Source: Desulfovibrio desulfuricans DSM 642 (GTDB taxonomy: Bacteria; Desulfobacterota; Desulfovibrionia; Desulfovibrionales; Desulfovibrionaceae). From it: DNA of 64,000 nt. The notes beneath the pieces were generated by a model. That model did no database searches. It was not told where the DNA came from and saw nothing but the letters and a program-made list of their open reading frames with translations. The DNA is taken from the NCBI RefSeq assembly GCF_000420465.1, contig NZ_ATUZ01000013.1, positions 62,001-126,000 of the forward strand, written 5' to 3'. Shown one piece after another: positions 1-9,117 of the stretch (position 1 is its first letter; each line of letters opens with the position of its first letter). The position numbers were made by a program, and so were the translations under genes.

Positions 1-326
1 ATGAACTGCTGGCCTGCACGCAAAAGGGGCTGACGGAAAAGGCCGATGTGGGAGATGCTGACCACGGGGATTCTGCCCTTGCTGATACTGACATGCCCGC
101 CATGCAAAGCGGCCTGCGCTTGGGCTTTGCATTTGCGCGGGGGGGCGTCCCCACACCCGATGCGCAAGAGGGGGGTTGCGGTCTGTTCTGCTCGGTTCGG
201 GAACAGGAGGAAGGTCTGGCCCTGCATTTTGCGTACGATCCGCAGCAGCTTGGGGCGGAAACCGCTCAGGACTGGCTGGCCTATTACGGGAATTTTCTTG
301 AAGGCATAATTGAAGGGGCGGCATGA
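1..326 (+). CDS. NRPS condensation domain, C-terminal fragment (5' end outside window)
   Basis: The reading frame is open from base 3 to the TGA at 324-326 and encodes about 107 residues with no start of its own. The last part (hydrophobic-aromatic pattern LHFAYDP, then DWLAYYGNFLEGIIEG) resembles the end of the second lobe of an NRPS condensation or condensation-like domain. The next gene is an NRPS module without a condensation domain, and its ATG overlaps this stop by 4 bases (ATGA), which implies translational coupling. I infer that this protein supplies the condensation activity for the downstream module. The tail is short and poorly conserved, so a different acyltransferase-type domain remains possible. 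Confidence 0.55.
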   Translation, partial: ELLACTQKGLTEKADVGDADHGDSALADTDMPAMQSGLRLGFAFARGGVPTPDAQEGGCGLFCSVREQEEGLALHFAYDPQQLGAETAQDWLAYYGNFLEGIIEGAA

Positions 327-3300
327 TGAAGTTATCGGATTTTTCCTTTGCTGCTCCTGCAAAAGAGTCTGCAAGGCCTGAATCTGCCAGTATTTTCGGC
401 TCCGGCCCGCAAACAGCGGGTGCCACGCAGGCAGGGCAGGAGTTTGCCAGCCTTGAGCACCTGTTCCGCAGCATTGCTGACGCAAGGCCAGAAGCCCAAG
501 CCCTGACCGGGGGCGGCCCTGGGCTGAGCTTCAGGGAGCTGGATGTTCTTTCGGAGTGCATTGCCCGTTTCATCCGTGCACAGGGTTATGGACACGAGCC
601 CGTGGTGGGCGTGCTGTGCGCGCGCGGCGCGGTGTACCTGGCTGCGGCCCTTGGCGTTATGCGGGCCGGGGCAGTGTATCTGCCCCTGGAGCGCGAGCAG
701 CCGCAAAGCCGCAAAGAGGCCATGCTGCGGCCTGCAAGCCTGATTATTGCCGACAGCGCATGCCTGCGCGAGGCCGAGTATTTTCACTACAGAAATCCTG
801 GCATCCGGCACGTGCTCTGCCTTGATGCGCAGGACTATGACGATGCCGCCGAAAAAGGCACAGGCCTTGTAAGCACGGAATACTGGGAGCAGGTGGCACA
901 GGCGGGCAGCGACATGGGCTGGAAGAGCGATTTTGACGCCGCCCCCTGCCCGCAAAGTGAGCTCGCGGTCATGGCTGCTGCCGTGCTTGAGAAATGCGGG
1001 CTGGCTAGCAAAGCTGAGGCTCACAGTGCAAAGTCGTTTGCGGCTGGCCGCAAGGTGCTGGATGTGGGCAGCGGGTCTGGCTGCGTGGCGCAGGCGCTTG
1101 CCGGAGCCGCGCAGGAATATGCGGCTGTGGATATGGCCCGCAATGAACTCAGCCGCCTTGCCAGTTTTGACGCTGCCGCCAGGGTGACGCCGTATCGTAT
1201 GGAGGCGGCGGACATACATTTTCTTGAAGGCCAAACCTTTGACGTGGTGGTCATGAACGGCGTGGTGGAAAATTTCCCCGGCTACAATTATCTGCGCAGG
1301 GTGCTGAATCACGCCGTGCAGCTGCTCACGCCAGAAGGTCTGGTTTTTGTGGGTGCTGTGCGCGATCTGGATTGCCGCGATGATCTGCGGGCTGCCTTGC
1401 AGGCCCATGCCCTTGCCACCGGCAATCAAACTGGCCTGCTGCGGCTTGATGCCTCTGCCGAGCTGTTTGTTCCCCGCCAGTTTTTTACGGAGTGGGCGGC
1501 GCGCTGCCCTGTGCCGGTGGAAGTGACGTTCTCTCCCTGCGTTCTGGGGCAAAACCATGAGCAAAGCCGTGGAGATGGCGGCGAACAGCACGGGGCGCAG
1601 TCCTTCCGCTATGATGTGGCCATCCGCCATGGCGGCAGTCGTCCTCAGGTTCCGGTTTCGCGGTTCGGGGCGCAGCATCTGCCGCCTGCGGGCGGGCAAG
1701 CCCTGCCTCCATGCGATCCCGCCCAGGCTGCCTATATCGTGTATACCAGCGGTTCAACAGGCACTCCCAAGGGGGTGGTGGTAGAGCACCGCAACCTCAT
1801 GCATATTTTGCGCGCCCTGCGCCCCTATGCGGCGGGTTGCGAGAGGGTGGGGCTGGTTGCGCCCCTGTCGTTTGACGCCTCGGTGCAGCAGTTGGCGGTG
1901 TCGGTCTTCAGCGGCAAGAGCCTGCACGTGCTGTCGGACGAAGAACGCAAGAACCCCTCGCTTTTTTGCGCCTGCGCGCGTGAGCGCGGGCTTGACCTGT
2001 GCGACATGACGCCCGCGTTTTTCAATGTGCTTACAGACTGGCTTGCCGAGCAGCGTCAGCCCTTGCCTCTCAAGGCGCTGCTGCTGGCGGGCGAAGTGCT
2101 GCGGCCCGATGTGATCCGCAAATTTTACGCCATCCCCGGCAACGAGGGTGTGGTGCTGTTCAATGTGTACGGCCCTACGGAATGCACGGTGGACAGTAGC
2201 GCCTTTCGCATAGATGCGGGTAATCATCAGGATTTTACCGCCTATCCCATTGGCAGACCGCTTGAAGGCGTGCGCATCTGCGCGATGGACAAAAATTGCC
2301 GGGAACTGCCAGATTCCGTTACTGGCGAACTGTGGATTTTTGGCGATGGCGTGTCGCGCGGCTACCTGAACAACGCCAGCCCCGGCGCGTTTGTGGAAAA
2401 AGACGGCCAGCCCTGCTATCGCACGGGTGACAACGGTTATGTGCAGAACGGCCTTGTTTTTTACCGTGGGCGCGAAGACCAGCAGGTGAAGATACGCGGC
2501 AACCGCGTGGAGCTTGGCGAGGTGGAAAAGGCCGTGACGGGCTTTCCCGGCGTGCGTCAGGTGGCCGTGGTGGCGGATACCTTCCGCGCCGGGGAGGAAA
2601 AAACCCTCGCCGCCTATGTGGTGGGCAATGTGGATATGGCCGTGCTGCGCGGGTATCTTGAGCAACACCTGCCGCCGTACTGCGTGCCCGCCTATTTTGT
2701 TTCCATGATGGAACTGCCGCTATCGCTCAATCGCAAGATAGACAAAAAGGCTTTGCCGTCACCCCTGGGCGGGGTGGAAATTCAGCGTGGGCGCATGCCT
2801 GCCGGGCCGGTGGAAGAAAAACTGGCCGGGATATGGAAGCGCCTGCTGGGCGTTGATATTACCGATGCCGACGCTGGTTTCTTCAGTCTGGGCGGTCACA
2901 GCATTCTTTCCATCAGGCTTATTGCCATGATCGAAAATGAAATGGGCGTGCATGTGGCTGTGAACGAGCTGGTCACGCATTCAAGCATCGCGCAGCTCGC
3001 GGCTCTGCTGGCCGGAAAGACCGAAAAGCGCGAAAGCCCTGTTATCCAGCTGCAACACTGCGAGGGCGGCAAGAACCTTGTTCTGTTTCATCCTGTTGGC
3101 GGCAGCGTGTTTTGCTACAGCGACCTCGCTCGCCTGCTTGGCGGAAAATATACGGTCTACGCTGTTGAAGCGGCAGGCTTCAGCCGAAGGCGCACGTCGC
3201 TTACCACAGAGCTGCACACTGTTGAAAGTCTGTCGGAGTATTATCTGGACGAAATGCTCAAGGTCGAGAGCCGCGATATCATCTGGGGCGGCTGGAGTTT

Positions 3301-3856
3301 CGGCGGTCTGCTGGCCTATGAATGCTCCCGGCGGTATGCGGCACTGGGCAACCGCAGCGAGCCTGTCATCATTCTTGATACCGTGGCCGACAATACCCGC
3401 GCAAAGCAGATGGCGGCCAAGGATGACATTGAACTGTTGCAGCTCATTTTGCAGGAAGGCATGGCCTTTGACCCCGTAAAGCTGCGCGCCATGCCGCGCG
3501 AGCGGCAACTGGGCTACCTTGTGGAATGCGGAGAGAAAAGCGGATTGTTACCTGCCGGGTTCAGCGCCGTGCAGATGGATAACCTGCTGCTGACCTATCG
3601 CGGCAATACCCTGGCGGCTGCGCGCTATGAGCGGCCAAGCCCTTCAGACTGCAAGCTGTTGCTGGTGCGCGCGCTGGATTTTGCAAGCAACCCGCAGATA
3701 ATAATGAATGATGATTATCAGGGGTGGGGCCGTTTTTTGAAAAAAGAAAACATCTCGCTGCGCTGGGCGCAAGGCACCCACGAAACCATGCTTTCTGCTG
3801 GCCTTGCCGCAAACGTGGCCCTGCTCATTTTGGAATATCTTGAAAATGAAAAATAG
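323..3856 (+). CDS. NRPS module: adenylation domain split by a methyltransferase, carrier domain, thioesterase
   Basis: This 1177-residue protein should activate an amino acid, methylate it, hold it on a carrier and release the product. Adenylation cores are visible: A1 LSFREL, A2 MRAGAVYLPLE (about 113), A3 YTSGSTGTPKG (474), A4 FDAS, A5 NVYGPTE (614), A6 GELWIFGDG, A7 YRTGDNG, A8 GREDQQVKIRG (716), A9 LPPYCVP and A10 LNRKID. About 330 residues sit between A2 and A3 and carry a SAM-binding VLDVGSGSG (245) and a later VVVMNGVVENF, so a class I methyltransferase interrupts the domain. The carrier motif LGGHS has its phosphopantetheine serine at 860. A type I thioesterase follows, with GWSFGG (Ser992) and a probable catalytic His1153. 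AAGGGG five bases upstream supports the start. The product is unknown. Confidence 0.93.
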   Translation: MMKLSDFSFAAPAKESARPESASIFGSGPQTAGATQAGQEFASLEHLFRSIADARPEAQALTGGGPGLSFRELDVLSECIARFIRAQGYGHEPVVGVLCARGAVYLAAALGVMRAGAVYLPLEREQPQSRKEAMLRPASLIIADSACLREAEYFHYRNPGIRHVLCLDAQDYDDAAEKGTGLVSTEYWEQVAQAGSDMGWKSDFDAAPCPQSELAVMAAAVLEKCGLASKAEAHSAKSFAAGRKVLDVGSGSGCVAQALAGAAQEYAAVDMARNELSRLASFDAAARVTPYRMEAADIHFLEGQTFDVVVMNGVVENFPGYNYLRRVLNHAVQLLTPEGLVFVGAVRDLDCRDDLRAALQAHALATGNQTGLLRLDASAELFVPRQFFTEWAARCPVPVEVTFSPCVLGQNHEQSRGDGGEQHGAQSFRYDVAIRHGGSRPQVPVSRFGAQHLPPAGGQALPPCDPAQAAYIVYTSGSTGTPKGVVVEHRNLMHILRALRPYAAGCERVGLVAPLSFDASVQQLAVSVFSGKSLHVLSDEERKNPSLFCACARERGLDLCDMTPAFFNVLTDWLAEQRQPLPLKALLLAGEVLRPDVIRKFYAIPGNEGVVLFNVYGPTECTVDSSAFRIDAGNHQDFTAYPIGRPLEGVRICAMDKNCRELPDSVTGELWIFGDGVSRGYLNNASPGAFVEKDGQPCYRTGDNGYVQNGLVFYRGREDQQVKIRGNRVELGEVEKAVTGFPGVRQVAVVADTFRAGEEKTLAAYVVGNVDMAVLRGYLEQHLPPYCVPAYFVSMMELPLSLNRKIDKKALPSPLGGVEIQRGRMPAGPVEEKLAGIWKRLLGVDITDADAGFFSLGGHSILSIRLIAMIENEMGVHVAVNELVTHSSIAQLAALLAGKTEKRESPVIQLQHCEGGKNLVLFHPVGGSVFCYSDLARLLGGKYTVYAVEAAGFSRRRTSLTTELHTVESLSEYYLDEMLKVESRDIIWGGWSFGGLLAYECSRRYAALGNRSEPVIILDTVADNTRAKQMAAKDDIELLQLILQEGMAFDPVKLRAMPRERQLGYLVECGEKSGLLPAGFSAVQMDNLLLTYRGNTLAAARYERPSPSDCKLLLVRALDFASNPQIIMNDDYQGWGRFLKKENISLRWAQGTHETMLSAGLAANVALLILEYLENEK

Positions 3857-4711
3857 CCGGAAATATTTTCTATAAAAAGTCTAGATATCGGCTTAGAGTA
3901 TTTCTTAACAATGTTGTAAAACTGTTGTCGGCAAAAAATGAGAGTTATTTCTATTTAGGGAAGGCGTGATACCAGCTCTGCAGATAGCTTTTGCACGGTA
4001 TTTGCTGCCATAAAGGCTTTTTCTGGTTCTGTAAGATTTTTTTTATTTTCCCCCTAAAGTTTTTGCTTGAATTTTATGTGCCGGAATGAAACAGTCGTCC
4101 TTACGCTTGCAAGGCTGTTTTTTTCCGGCATTTTTTTATTTTGTCGCCCGCATGTTTTGCCGGCGTGTGGCAGCTTGCTGAAGCTGCCCCTTGAGAGCCG
4201 AATACTTGTTGAGGCAACAGCCCGTCAGGCAAGCAGAAGTATGCCGATGTGTTTTGTGCATACCTGTTTTGATAAGTGCGCATTTGGTACTTGCCTTGCT
4301 GGTACACACGCAGTGTTGAAGTGGTTGCTGTATATATTCGCACGTAATTGTAATCATTTGTTCTTGCGTAACAGTATATATGTAATCGTTTTGCATGCGT
4401 TGCGGTATTTATTTTTTATTTTGCAGCGATGTTGCTATTTTTGTTCAGTTCTTTTGTCTGATCGTTGCTGGATATGGTGCGAGGGTGTGTGGTCTCGTGT
4501 TGATACCTTCTTGTTCCCAATAAATAAATATCTACTTTTGTATCAGGCTGTGCCGATTTTACGGCCAATTTGGTATTAGTTATCAAGAATTGCGCGCTAT
4601 TGTCTTTGGCCTGACTTTTCGTATATGACAGGCTTTGGGTTCAGGCATCTGCCTGGGCAAGTTGTGTTACCGTGCGCAGGGGCAGTGCAAACCCTAGCTC
4701 AGGATTTTGCC
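3857..4711 (+). other. AT-rich intergenic region, about 850 bp
   Basis: The region is much richer in A and T than the flanking genes. It holds a terminator-like hairpin at 4079-4137. An open frame at 4067-4579 on the plus strand has no ribosome binding site, unusual codon use for this window and no recognisable motif, so I do not call it a gene. The promoter of the downstream HDOD gene probably lies in the last 150 bases, but I cannot place it. Confidence 0.6.
4079..4137 (+). terminator. Rho-independent-like terminator downstream of the NRPS gene
   Basis: TGCCGGAA (4079-4086) pairs with TTCCGGCA (4123-4130). Inside them AACAG pairs with CTGTT after a small internal loop. A T tract (4131-4137) follows directly. 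It lies 220 bases after the NRPS stop. Confidence 0.55.
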
Positions 4712-5617
4712 ATGCAATCTCAAAAAGAGTCCAGGCTGTTTTTGCAAAAGCTTTTGCAAAATCCGCCGGCACTGCCGTTTGAACCCAAGCTGCTCCCCCT
4801 GCTGTTTGCGGTTACCCAGGAAGGCTCCAATGCCTCGGTGCGATCGGTCGTTGCACTGATTGAAAAAAGCCCCCGGCTCGCAACGCGTGTGCTCACAGTG
4901 GCCAATTCGGCTGCGTATGGGCTTGAATTCAAGGTTTCTACCTTGCAAAGAGCCATCAGCATCATGGGCCTGCGCGAAGTGCGCCTGCTTGTGCTCATGG
5001 TGGGCATGTCGTCGTTTATACGCGAGGCCCAGCTTCCCAAAAGTTTTGATACTGCGGCGTTCTGGAAACACCTGCTTTGTGTGGCAACCATTGCCCGAAC
5101 CCTGGCGGATCTGCTTGGCGGCGATAACGGCGTATGCGGGCCTTGCGCCTGCGCTGGCGAGCGCCTGGTCATGGTGCCGGACGAGGCATATATAGCTGGC
5201 TTGCTGCACGATGTGGGCAAGATTTTTTTTGCTGCCGCACGGCCAGACCTCTGGGAAAAGACGGCAGAAATGGAACAGGCCGAAAATTGCGGCAGTTCCG
5301 AGGCTGAAACCGCGCAGCTTGGCATGGATCACGGGCTTATCGGCGCGGCAGTGATGCATCAGTGGAAGCTGCCACTGGTGCTTACCGAACCCATAAACCT
5401 GCACCATTCGCCCGAACTTGCCACAACGTATAAAATGGAGGCGCGTCTGCTTTCTGCGGCCAACGCCCTGGCGCATTGCAGCCACGATGCGCCCACGCTG
5501 AGGAGCAAGGCGGGAGAACACCTGCCCGAGGGGTGCGATCTTGATGCCGTGAGCGCGGCTGTGCTTGAAAGTATGGTCAGAATACAGGAAGCCGGTTTTG
5601 CTGAGCTTGATGCATAG
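4712..5617 (+). CDS. HDOD-domain signalling protein
   Basis: The protein has about 301 residues from the ATG at 4712; an in-frame ATG at 4625 lacks a ribosome binding site. Residues about 25-230 match the HDOD fold: the helix VVALIEKSPRLATRVLTVANSAAYG, then FKVSTLQRAISIMGLREVR, then the HD-like YIAGLLHDVGKIFF and a later NLHHSPE. HDOD proteins are helical relatives of HD phosphohydrolases that usually act as non-enzymatic signalling scaffolds, although HD residues (LLHDVGK) are kept here. A short insert rich in Cys (GVCGPCACAGE) lies before the HD helix. It is followed by a GGDEF-EAL gene, so a role in second-messenger signalling is likely; the partner is unknown. Confidence 0.85.
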   Translation: MQSQKESRLFLQKLLQNPPALPFEPKLLPLLFAVTQEGSNASVRSVVALIEKSPRLATRVLTVANSAAYGLEFKVSTLQRAISIMGLREVRLLVLMVGMSSFIREAQLPKSFDTAAFWKHLLCVATIARTLADLLGGDNGVCGPCACAGERLVMVPDEAYIAGLLHDVGKIFFAAARPDLWEKTAEMEQAENCGSSEAETAQLGMDHGLIGAAVMHQWKLPLVLTEPINLHHSPELATTYKMEARLLSAANALAHCSHDAPTLRSKAGEHLPEGCDLDAVSAAVLESMVRIQEAGFAELDA

Positions 5618-5687
5618 CCCGTGCGTGGGCCTGATGCCGCATCTGTTTTTTTCAACTTTTCTTGAGGCTCACACTTGAGGCGCGCAC

Positions 5688-7346
5688 ATGGATATTGAAA
5701 CCGGCCTTGATAATCTGCTGCACGGGCAATTTGACGCTGCGCTGGCCGAATTTGAAGGCTGCGGGCAGCAGCCCACAGCAGAGAAACTGTGCGAGCTTAC
5801 GCGGGCCTGCGCGGATCTTTCTGTCTACGCGGCGGCACTGGCAGAGGGGGATCTGTCTGTCCGCCCGCCCAAATCCTGCCGTCACTTTTCCACGCACCTT
5901 GAAAGCCTGCACGCCAAGCTCAAACGCCTGGCGCGGCAACTGCTCATATTCAGCGCGGGCTACCCCATGCCTGCGGTTGACGATATGGGCGACCTCTCTG
6001 ACGGGCTGACCTTTCTTATCAATCAGGCGCAGACCTGCAAAAAACAGGTCGAGCACGACCAGAATCACGATGTGGAAACCGGCCTCATGAACCGCCGGGC
6101 CTTTGTTCGCGGCGTGCGCGAAGCCTTGCAGATGCAGCCCGGAAAATTTGGCGTGCTGCTTTCGTGCGGTCTGGACAATCTCAAGTATGTTAATGAGTCA
6201 CATGGTTATGATGGGGGCGATCTGTACATAAGCAAGGTGGTTGAAGCCTTGCAGATGTGCGAAAATGACGCCGTGCTGCTGGCCCGCACGGCAGGCAGCG
6301 AATTTGCAGTGTTTGCCCACGGTTTTGATAATGAAGAAAGCGCCTTGCGCTTTGCGCAGGATAACCGCAAAACCCTGCTGAACACCACCATTGAACTGCC
6401 CAATGAAGTTGTGCGCATACGCGCCTCGCTCGGGGTGGCCGTGTATCCCAGCGATGCCATGACCGGCGATGTGCTCATGAATTATGCCAGCCACGCCATG
6501 TTTGAAGTGCAGAACTTCAATCGCGGCACGCTCATGCGGTTCAATCCCGAAGTTTACCGGGCCAAGGCCAATATCTTGAGCCGTCAGGAACGCCTGGACG
6601 AATTGCTTGAAGGCCAGCTGATCCGCTTTGCCTTTCAGCCCATTGTGAGCCTGAAAGATGGCGCTATTTACGGCTATGAGGCGCTCATGCGCTCCACGAC
6701 GCCGCATTTTGCCTCGCCGCTTGATGTGCTGCAACTGGCAGAGGCGCAGTCAAAACTGCCTCAGCTGGAGCATCTGACGTTCAGGATGATTTTTGACTGG
6801 ATGGGCAAGAACCTCCCTTCGCTCGGCGCCAGAAAGATATTTTTCAACGCCATTTCCGCCCAGTATCTGGATGCCCGGGAGCTGCGCAACATGCACCCGC
6901 GCTATGAAGACATAAGCCGCAACATGGTGTTTGAAATCATAGAAACCGCCAGCAGCGAGGAGGGCCTTGCCCAAAAGGTGCGCCAGTTGCGCAAGGAGCT
7001 AGCGGCCTTTATCGCCATTGACGATTTTGGCTGCGCCCACTCAAATGCGCTGCGGCTTTTGAATATTTCGCCCGAGATTCTCAAGATCGACAGTTTTTTT
7101 ATCCGCGCCATCCACAAGGCCCCGGCATCCAAGAGGGAATTTCTTTCAAATATTCTTGTATATTGCCGCTCAAAGGGCATCCTCACTGTGGCCGAGGGTG
7201 TGGAAACCCATGAGGAACTCGCCAGCGTTGTTGCTCTGGGTTTTGATCTTGCTCAGGGCTTTTATCTGGCAAGGCCTGAATTTGCCCTGCAAGAGCTTGC
7301 ACCAAGCCAGATTGAAGAAATCACCGCGCTCAAGCGCACAGTCTGA
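5688..7346 (+). CDS. GGDEF-EAL protein, probable c-di-GMP phosphodiesterase
   Basis: The protein has 552 residues and no membrane segment. Residues 1-120 form a helical region with a HAMP-like stretch. A GGDEF domain spans about 125-290, but its signature is AGSEF near residue 201, lacking the second Gly and the first Asp, so cyclase activity is unlikely. The EAL domain (about 300-550) looks complete: YGYEAL (330), the metal-ligand Asn in FFNAIS, VFEIIET, IDDFG, LKID, AEGVE and AQGFYLARP. The likely reaction is hydrolysis of c-di-GMP to pGpG, with the degenerate GGDEF perhaps acting as a GTP sensor, as in some known families. It faces a convergent HD-GYP gene. Confidence 0.92.
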   Translation: MDIETGLDNLLHGQFDAALAEFEGCGQQPTAEKLCELTRACADLSVYAAALAEGDLSVRPPKSCRHFSTHLESLHAKLKRLARQLLIFSAGYPMPAVDDMGDLSDGLTFLINQAQTCKKQVEHDQNHDVETGLMNRRAFVRGVREALQMQPGKFGVLLSCGLDNLKYVNESHGYDGGDLYISKVVEALQMCENDAVLLARTAGSEFAVFAHGFDNEESALRFAQDNRKTLLNTTIELPNEVVRIRASLGVAVYPSDAMTGDVLMNYASHAMFEVQNFNRGTLMRFNPEVYRAKANILSRQERLDELLEGQLIRFAFQPIVSLKDGAIYGYEALMRSTTPHFASPLDVLQLAEAQSKLPQLEHLTFRMIFDWMGKNLPSLGARKIFFNAISAQYLDARELRNMHPRYEDISRNMVFEIIETASSEEGLAQKVRQLRKELAAFIAIDDFGCAHSNALRLLNISPEILKIDSFFIRAIHKAPASKREFLSNILVYCRSKGILTVAEGVETHEELASVVALGFDLAQGFYLARPEFALQELAPSQIEEITALKRTV

Positions 7347-7409
7347 TTCTGTTCTTTTCTTTTTCCTCCTTCTTTTTTCTCTTTTCCATCTTCCGTTTCC
7401 TCCCTGCTC
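7347..7409 (+). other. Polypyrimidine tract between convergent genes
   Basis: Sixty-three bases contain only four purines on the plus strand, starting immediately after the GGDEF-EAL stop codon. No hairpin is visible. A C/U-rich unstructured transcript end would suit Rho loading. Confidence 0.6.
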
Positions 7410-7448
7410 AGCCTGCAAGCTGACTGCCTTCATCCGCTCTCATTCCGC

Positions 7449-8600
7449 TCATTCCGTTATGCCCAAAAGGCGTGGGATATCCCAATTTTCCGTCTCATCG
7501 AATGAAAGCGCCCGGCTCACGCAAATCTTGTTTTCCGCCGACAGGTCAAGCCTGTCTTCCATATAGGCTACGCCTCTGGATTTTCTGACAATGATCACCG
7601 TTGGCTGGGTTGGAAAATTGGGGTCGCAGCTGCTTATGAGGCCCATGCGCCCGTCTGAAAGTTTAACCGCCGTTCCTAGCGGGAAGACCCCCACCATTCT
7701 TATGAAAGAATCCGCAAAACCGCGCGGCCATGCCGTTCCGTTCATTTTGTACATGATTGCCAGCGCATGGCTGGGGCAAAGGGCCGCTTTGTATACGCGC
7801 CTGGATGAAAGTGCGTCATACACATCGCAGATAGAGATGATACGCCCAAAAAGGCCGATGGCTGAGCCCTTGAGCCCGTAGGGATACCCGAGGCCATCGT
7901 GCATTTCGTGGTGCTGGGCTGTGCCCTCCAGAATTTCTGGTGCGATATTGGGTATCTTGCGCAAGGCGTCATAGCCGAGCAGCACATGCAAGCGCATGAC
8001 GGCAAATTCAGGAGGGGAAAGTGTGCGCGGCGCGTTGAGGATTTCTCTCGGCACGAGCGCCTTGCCGTAATCATGAAACAGCCCGGCCATGCCGGCAAGT
8101 TGCTGCTGCTGATCCGTGAGGCCCAGATGCCGGGCAAAGGCAACGGCGAAAATGGCCACGTTGACGCTGTGCCTGTACGTGTATTCGTCACGCCCTTTCA
8201 GGTTGGCAAGGGTCAGCATGGCGTTGGCATTACGCTTGAGGGCAAGGATGATGGACTTAACGCAGGGTTCCGCCCCTGCAATGGCGGCGCTGCCGCACTC
8301 GCCGGAAGTCATGGCGGCTTTTACATGAGCGTAGGCGGCAGCGTGCGCTCTTCGTGCCTGCGCAAGGTGGCATGAAAAAACGCGTGGTAGAGCGCAGCCT
8401 AGTTCGTAGGCGGGAATGGCGCGCTCCGGATCGTGAATTACCTCGGTAAAGCCCTGCTGGATGATTCCGTCAACCTCGGCCTGATCGGCCACAAGACCCT
8501 CGCGCATGTAGAGCAGCGGGGCATTGATCCAGGAAATGCCCGGATTGAGCACGTACATTCCCGGCTTCAGGTTTGCTATAGGTATCCGTTCCGCAGGCAT
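7449..8600 (-). CDS. HD-GYP domain protein, probable c-di-GMP phosphodiesterase
   Basis: The protein has 383 residues. The N-terminus (PAERIPIANLKPGMYV) matches the DUF3391-type region often placed before HD-GYP domains. The catalytic domain shows RHSVNVA, HDYGK (about 173) and the GYP signature HHEMHDGLGYPYG (about 229-241), then DVYDALSSRRVYK. These are the metal- and substrate-binding motifs of HD-GYP hydrolases, which degrade c-di-GMP. AAAGGA about 8 bases before the ATG supports the start. It is transcribed toward the GGDEF-EAL gene, so three c-di-GMP-type proteins lie within 4 kb. Confidence 0.93.
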   Translation of the reverse strand: MPAERIPIANLKPGMYVLNPGISWINAPLLYMREGLVADQAEVDGIIQQGFTEVIHDPERAIPAYELGCALPRVFSCHLAQARRAHAAAYAHVKAAMTSGECGSAAIAGAEPCVKSIILALKRNANAMLTLANLKGRDEYTYRHSVNVAIFAVAFARHLGLTDQQQQLAGMAGLFHDYGKALVPREILNAPRTLSPPEFAVMRLHVLLGYDALRKIPNIAPEILEGTAQHHEMHDGLGYPYGLKGSAIGLFGRIISICDVYDALSSRRVYKAALCPSHALAIMYKMNGTAWPRGFADSFIRMVGVFPLGTAVKLSDGRMGLISSCDPNFPTQPTVIIVRKSRGVAYMEDRLDLSAENKICVSRALSFDETENWDIPRLLGITE

Positions 8601-9117
8601 GCTGGTGGATCCTTTGGCAGGTATTTGCGTTGATTTTCACTACAATAATATAACACTTCAAAATTTTAGGAGTAAAGGGATAAAACGCGCCGTTTTTGCA
8701 ACTAACTGATTGGATTGTTCAAAATTTCTTTTTGCGTCAGATCTCAATTTGATCGGTAGCTCTGCATCAATGTGAAATTAATATCTTATCACTCTCGTAT
8801 AAAAAATATGATTTCCAATATGCTGAAATTATAAATAAAAAAAATTGAGTATGCACTCAAGTTATAAAAACTACAATTAAATTAAGGTTTAAAGAAAGTG
8901 TGTGAAAACAGGAACCTGGCTGGAAATTAAAAAAAAACTGTGCTAGCGACAATGCTTCCTAATTATCTAATCAGACAAGATTGGTACAGTTACGGTGGCT
9001 TTGAAACGTTTGCAGCGGCACATCTGAAGCCCCTTTTTTCACTTCGGGCTGTTTTTGGGATTGGCCCGATGTGACACGGCAGATGACAATATCACTTACT
9101 CGCACGAGAGAAGCACT
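8601..9117. other. AT-rich divergent control region with a palindrome
   Basis: This 517-base region separates the divergent HD-GYP gene and the molybdopterin oxidoreductase operon and must hold both promoters. It contains TTGAGT-ATGC-ACTCAA at 8845-8860, a dyad with perfect 6-base arms in an A/T background, which is a plausible operator. I see no coding frame and cannot assign a regulator. Confidence 0.5.

Noticed and set aside
4067..4579. 170-codon frame in the AT-rich region before the HDOD gene
   Set aside because: No ribosome binding site, atypical composition, Cys/Phe/Leu-rich nonsense-like sequence, and overlap with a terminator hairpin.
9055..9117. N-terminal extension of the molybdopterin oxidoreductase as a Tat leader
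   Set aside because: The added residues contain no twin arginine and no hydrophobic segment, and the start at 9118 has the better binding site.
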